The position numbers and the translations under genes were made by a program. From assembly GCA_963277665.1 (NCBI GenBank), contig OY728121.1:1649740062-1649804061 (forward strand): DNA of 64,000 nt. The letters run 5' to 3'. This DNA is from Viscum album (Eukaryota; Streptophyta; Magnoliopsida; Santalales; Viscaceae). Shown here in pieces: positions 60,291 to 64,000 of the stretch (positions are counted from its first letter, which is position 1; each line of letters starts with the position of its first letter). The notes below the pieces were generated by a model. That model was not told the DNA's origin, did no database searches, and saw nothing but the letters and a program-made list of their open reading frames with translations.

Positions 60291-61296
60291 TTTCTAACTG
60301 ATTTGGGGTATTCATTTCTCTCTTTCGGGAAATAACAACAGAGTTTTGTTTACAATATAGATCATTATCCTCTTGGATCTATGTGGGTTGAACTTAATTT
60401 ATCCTCTAAAAAATATTCTTGAACTTCTCATTAGACATGATGAAGATTTATTTGACTGAATCCATATAATCACCAAAAATCATAAGATTATAAACTACAT
60501 ACTTTTACCAACATGTAATATTCTTACAGGTAATAAAATGAGCATAGTAGATGATCATGAAGTTTTTGAAATCTATTTCTTTCTTGATAAAATTTTCCAT
60601 CAACAAATTTATATATTATTCCTTCTTGTTGACTGACTACCAAATAATCTAACACTGAGATGCAATATTCGGAAGGAACAATATTGAATATAAAGGCTTC
60701 ATTAATGATTTCACAACAAAGTCATGTCCCATGGACGATGATGATTTGGAATCTGAAGCACCTTTCCTTGGAGGAGTATCTTACACTTCTTCAACAAAAT
60801 TTGACGTTAGATATACAACTACATCTTTGTGAGGTGTATCAAGAATTACTAGTTTTATTTTAGCGACAACCTTTTCTACAATTCTAGCTACCTCTCTATT
60901 TTGTTCTTCAATATTAAATTCCTCTTCATCTTTCTAAAAAATGTCACCATTTTCCTCACTATCATCAATGGAATGACTTTGTTAAAGTTCTTCCTATATA
61001 TAATTTTCCTTCAGTATATCTAAAGTTGTTTCGTTGGATGATTCATGGGATGTTCTTGTTGAGAGTTCATTAGAGGGAATCTACTTCTAATGAAATTCTT
61101 CATCCATTGTGATGACATCTCCACTTTATTTATCCTCTTATTTTTCTTCTTATTTCCATATTTATCCTTCATCAACAACATGTTCTAGATGAGAAGAATA
61201 TTTCAATAAGTATTCCAGTACATGATCTTGTTCCGAAGCTATGTCAAAATCATTTGTTAATGATTTAACATGATGGGCCTCCAATAATTTGTCTTT

Positions 61297-61542
61297 CTAC
61301 ATTTTATCATTTTCTTGTTTTTCAAGATTTTTATCTTCAACAAACATCAAATACATAGCCTCCATAGGGTCAATTCCTAAAATAGAATCACCATCCTTTC
61401 TCTTCATCTTCTGCTCCCCCCATTGATCAACTACTTCATTAGGTAACTTCTTTTGAATCTTCAGTTTATGGGTTTCTGATTTAGGTTTCAGAATGGTTTT
61501 GATTGTTTGAGATTCCGTCTCCTTAGCCTTTCTTTTATTCAA
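61297..61542 (-). pseudogene. Lysine-rich fragment of the copia 3' open frame
   Basis: 81 codons from the first Met, starting MNKRKAKETESQTIKTILKP. Strongly basic at the start, then VVDQWGEQKMKRKDGDSIL and an acidic end. No recognised domain. Upstream and downstream sequence on the same strand is acidic and stop-broken, so this is an internal piece of a longer frame. Its place between RNase H and the 3' LTR is that of the so-called envelope-like frame of SIRE elements; no signal peptide or membrane segment is seen here, so that name is only positional. Confidence 0.45.
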
Positions 61543-62118
61543 ATGTCCAGAAACAGAATCTTTCCTAGCTTTAGGCTGATCATCCTTATCAGGAATATCA
61601 TAAAAATCTTTAGATTCAACATTGAAAGCTATTTTTATCTTTCATAGTGTATCATCACTTTGTAATATAATTTTAAAATTCATTCCCTTTGAGGTACAAG
61701 GGATCTTGAAAGATTATATGAACAAGACCATAATCCTCAAAATGGTCAGCATATACATTAATATCTTAGACTTTATGATTCCATTATTGATGTAACTTAT
61801 TGAGATAATGATGGATTTCACCAAATTTATCATTCTTATGTTCACCATGAAATCTATGTGAAATATATCCTTAATTTTAAGTGAGTCCTTATCTCCCTTC
61901 CATGGGATAAAGAATCCTTAAATACACAAAGCTACCAACCTATGGTTTGATGAGAGGTGAGAAATTTTGGGTTTCTTAAAATTCTTGAGTTTGAGGCATT
62001 TATAATCTTTATTCTTCACCAAAGATACTTCTTTGTTGGGAAACTGGTGTGAGCATCCCATAACTTCACCTTTTTAGGGTATTTCTCTATTGCTGGTTGC
62101 CTTGTTGAAGGATAGAGT

Positions 62119-62457
62119 TCAATATATTCCATAACAAATGAACATAATCTTCTCTCTTCCACCTTTACCATAGAAACTAACTAAATCATATAATTCCACT
62201 TCAAAGTCCGTGTTGACTAGATCAGGATTCATTTCTATATAAAAAATGATTTTCCAATCAGTCAACATGATAATATTTGGTATCAAATAATTATACATCC
62301 CAATGAAATTATGAACCACTAACCTCTCTTGGAACATTAACCAATACATTGGTTCCTTGTTGGATAGATACTGCATCAGATTTTGAGGAGAAGCCTCAAG
62401 TGACATTGGAATGTAAGGAAACTGAAGAATTGGAATGACACACATAAATAGTTTCAA
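62119..62457 (-). pseudogene. Hydrophobic-mixed fragment of the copia 3' open frame
   Basis: 112 codons, MKLFMCVIPILQFPYIPMSL at the start, then LMQYLSNKEPMYWLMFQERL and TDWKIIFYIEMNPDLV, ending MFICYGIY. The first 20 residues are hydrophobic and could be a signal or membrane segment, though a chance start inside a longer frame is as likely. No family recognised. It lies about 0.6 kb downstream of the RNase H end on the same strand, fitting an extra 3' frame of a SIRE-type element. Confidence 0.5.
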
Positions 62458-63039
62458 AGCTTCGATGAAAAATAAGAAAAGAACTGATGTGAGATGAGAA
62501 CATTGGGTCGCTTAAATAGGATTAAAAGTGACATTTTAAATTCTCGGATAGATCCAGTGGTTGAGATTTACTTGATTTGATTTTATGGTTGATATCACCA
62601 TCAAAGAAGGATTTTTAGATTCCGAATTTCTGAGGTTTTAATGAAAAATCATATTTAAGGAATGTGAATTTGATAAGGTTTTCTTAAAACATGATAGAAA
62701 TACCAAAAAGTGAAATACAATTACGAAGATTTTAGTAAAAAAATATACCTTCCAGATGTATTAGAAAGAGTTGTGAGTATCGATATAGTTCTTCTTGAAG
62801 AACAATGATTCTGAATATTTTATTAGGGAATAGAAAATTTTAAATTCCAATAAATTAATTAATGAAAAAAAACTTGGTTCAATTTTTTTTAACGAAATGA
62901 TATTTAAATGAGTAAACACATGTACTCCCCCTATGAAAAGGAGTATCTTAATATAAGAAGATAGGCTTGAATAAAAATTTAACATGGATGATTACCTTAT
63001 GATTATCACTCCTATATTATTTTAATGTATTCAAATCTA
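62458..63039 (-). other. Copia region between RNase H and the extra 3' frame
   Basis: No domain recognised. The minus-strand frame at 62761-62985 (MLNFYSSLSSYIKI..) is rich in Phe, Ile and Lys with no motif. Confidence 0.4.
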
Positions 63040-63440
63040 CTAGAGTGTAAATATTTTATAAAAATGACATCATGTTGATGTTTCGATAAATTTAAGAATG
63101 AAATCTATATTAAGTGAATGATCCTTATGAAATTGATGCCTAATATCTATGTGATTTTCCTAGGAGTGATGTGTAGGGTTTTTAGGTAAATGGCACAAGT
63201 ATTATCACATATTAATCGTGATTTCGTAAAACTCATTCCATAGTCTGTGAGTGTGTGTTGAATCCACAATACTAGAGCACACAAATTCCTGCTACTATAT
63301 ATTCAGCTTATAAAGTGGAAAGTAATACTGAGTGTTACTTCTTGCATAACCATGATACTAATAAATCTCTAAAGAAATGACAAGTTTCATATGTAATTTT
63401 CCAATTGGTTCAACATCCACCAAAATCATCATCTAAAATT
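63040..63440 (-). pseudogene. Copia RNase H
   Basis: The minus strand gives DFGGC, TYETCHFFRDLLVSW, LCKK.HSVLLSTL.AEYIVAGICVL, WNEFYEITINMxDNTCAI-like text (ICDNTCAIYLKTLHITPRKI region) and later HxDIRHQFHKDHSL-like text. The family pattern is DADxAGC..STSGxCxFLGxxLVSWxSKKQxSVALSTxEAEYIAAGxC..CDNTSAIxLxKNPxxHSRTKHIxIRHHFIRDxV. The catalytic AEYIxAG and CDNT blocks are kept, with stops and frameshifts between. RNase H removes the RNA template during reverse transcription. Confidence 0.8.
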
Positions 63441-63479
63441 ATTTTTAAAACAAAATAATTTCCCTATGAATAGAAATTT

Positions 63480-64000
63480 TCTAAATCCATGGTACCCTTT
63501 AAATAGAAAAAAATTCTTTTCATTGATTTTAAATAAGATTATTTTGGACTAGATTGATATCATGCACATAAGTATTATGAAAATATTTACTCTGGATGAT
63601 TGGATATTAAGTATAAAAAAATTCATATCATACCTATAAATAATGTTTGATCTACTGGTTTCCCACCACCATCATGATCAATATAATTTTAGGTACCAAT
63701 TACAGTTATTGTACTATTCATTTTCTCATATCCATTATTGATAAGAATATCTTTAATATACACATGTTGAGATATATAAGTTTGTTATGGTTTTTACGAA
63801 ATTTTAAAATCCTTGAAAAATGTTAACTTACCAATCATACTCATTTCAAAGTAAAATTTTACAAGATTCAAAAATTAATTATCTACAGATTGCTGAGTTG
63901 ATCCGAATATAGTGTCATCAACATAAATTTGAACAACCAAAACATTTTTCATATATTTCTTTTTAAAAAGTGTTGGATCATTAGTTCTCTTAACATAATT
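63480..64000 (-). pseudogene. Copia reverse transcriptase, C-terminal half, cut by window edge
   Basis: The minus strand from the edge: KNVLVVQIYVDDTIFGSTQQ, SVDN, then LVKFYFEMSMIGKLTFF, YISQHVYIKDILINNGYEKM, STITVIGT, YIDHDGGGKPVDQTLFIGMI. The catalytic YVDD is intact at 63914-63925. FEMSM(M)GELTFF and KGKPVDQKLYRGMIGS are SIRE-type Ty1/copia wording. A few stops break the frame (for example after NYIDHD..GMI). The part with the first catalytic Asp lies beyond the edge. Confidence 0.85.

Larger units (their letters stand above)
57951..64000 (-). mobile_element. SIRE/Maximus-type Ty1/copia retrotransposon, 3' half
   Basis: On the minus strand: RT (64000 to about 63480), RNase H (63440 to 63040), a long region with extra open frames (62460 to 60125), repeated GGGGGAG purine tracts and a 3' LTR (59952 to 57951). 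The element continues past the right edge. The long 3' region between pol and LTR, the repeated AAGGGGGAG tracts and the LTR end CACCCCCCTCTTATAATTGA fit the SIRE/Maximus group. It inserted in chromovirus C; the left flank GTAGA (57946-57950) should recur at its other end. Confidence 0.8.

Overview
This window is plant nuclear DNA made almost entirely of nested, decayed transposable elements. I find no host protein gene, no intact tRNA or rRNA gene, no operon and no CRISPR array. The plant assignment rests on Ty3/gypsy chromovirus relics of the Tekay/Del type (initiator-Met primer binding sites, a 3' end with the usual G-rich tract, a chromodomain), an Athila/Tat-type gypsy relic, a SIRE/Maximus-type Ty1/copia element and a CACTA (EnSpm) DNA transposon. 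The very high AT content, scarce CpG and long stretches of decayed repeats suggest heterochromatin of a large-genome angiosperm. I cannot name the species.

Layout. (1) 1-8376: LARD-A, a minus-strand non-autonomous LTR retrotransposon with LTRs of about 4.4 kb; its 3' LTR runs off the left edge. It sits in an Athila-type gypsy relic (8377-9565) that still shows protease, start-of-RT and integrase pieces. (2) 9566-47729: a tandem array of one Tekay-like chromovirus, LTR0-internal1-LTR1-internal2-LTR2-internal3-LTR3, period about 8.33-8.34 kb. All three internals are dead and share lesions, including loss of an RT catalytic Asp, so the amplification happened after the element died or by LTR/LTR recombination. 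(3) Inside LTR3 are a younger LARD-B (34878-45122, two LTRs of about 4.01 kb, TSD ATTAT) and a 1.25 kb CACTA element (45977-47225) carrying five tRNA-like modules in tandem. (4) 47730-about 52000: unassigned AT-rich DNA. (5) About 52000-57950: minus-strand chromovirus C, with a long 3' LTR and an integrase plus chromodomain relic. (6) 57951-64000: a SIRE-type copia element on the minus strand, inserted in C's integrase region and running off the right edge; its LTR holds a 19-copy, 23-bp array.

How the parts relate. LARD-A, LARD-B and chromovirus C share LTR design: the TGTAACA start, a TATAAAAGG promoter and an iterated CGTACGTAC-type motif downstream of it. LARD-A and B keep only a gag zinc-knuckle remnant, so a C-like element is a candidate for their former protein supplier. 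Both LARDs also carry the same tRNA-derived, SINE-like unit at the same place and in the same orientation, so it was part of their common ancestor. The most interesting material is non-coding: the captured SINE, the leader motif and possible leader introns, the tRNA-like modules in the CACTA element, and the 23-bp array. All positions come from reading the sequence by eye; identities and boundaries marked approximate need alignment.
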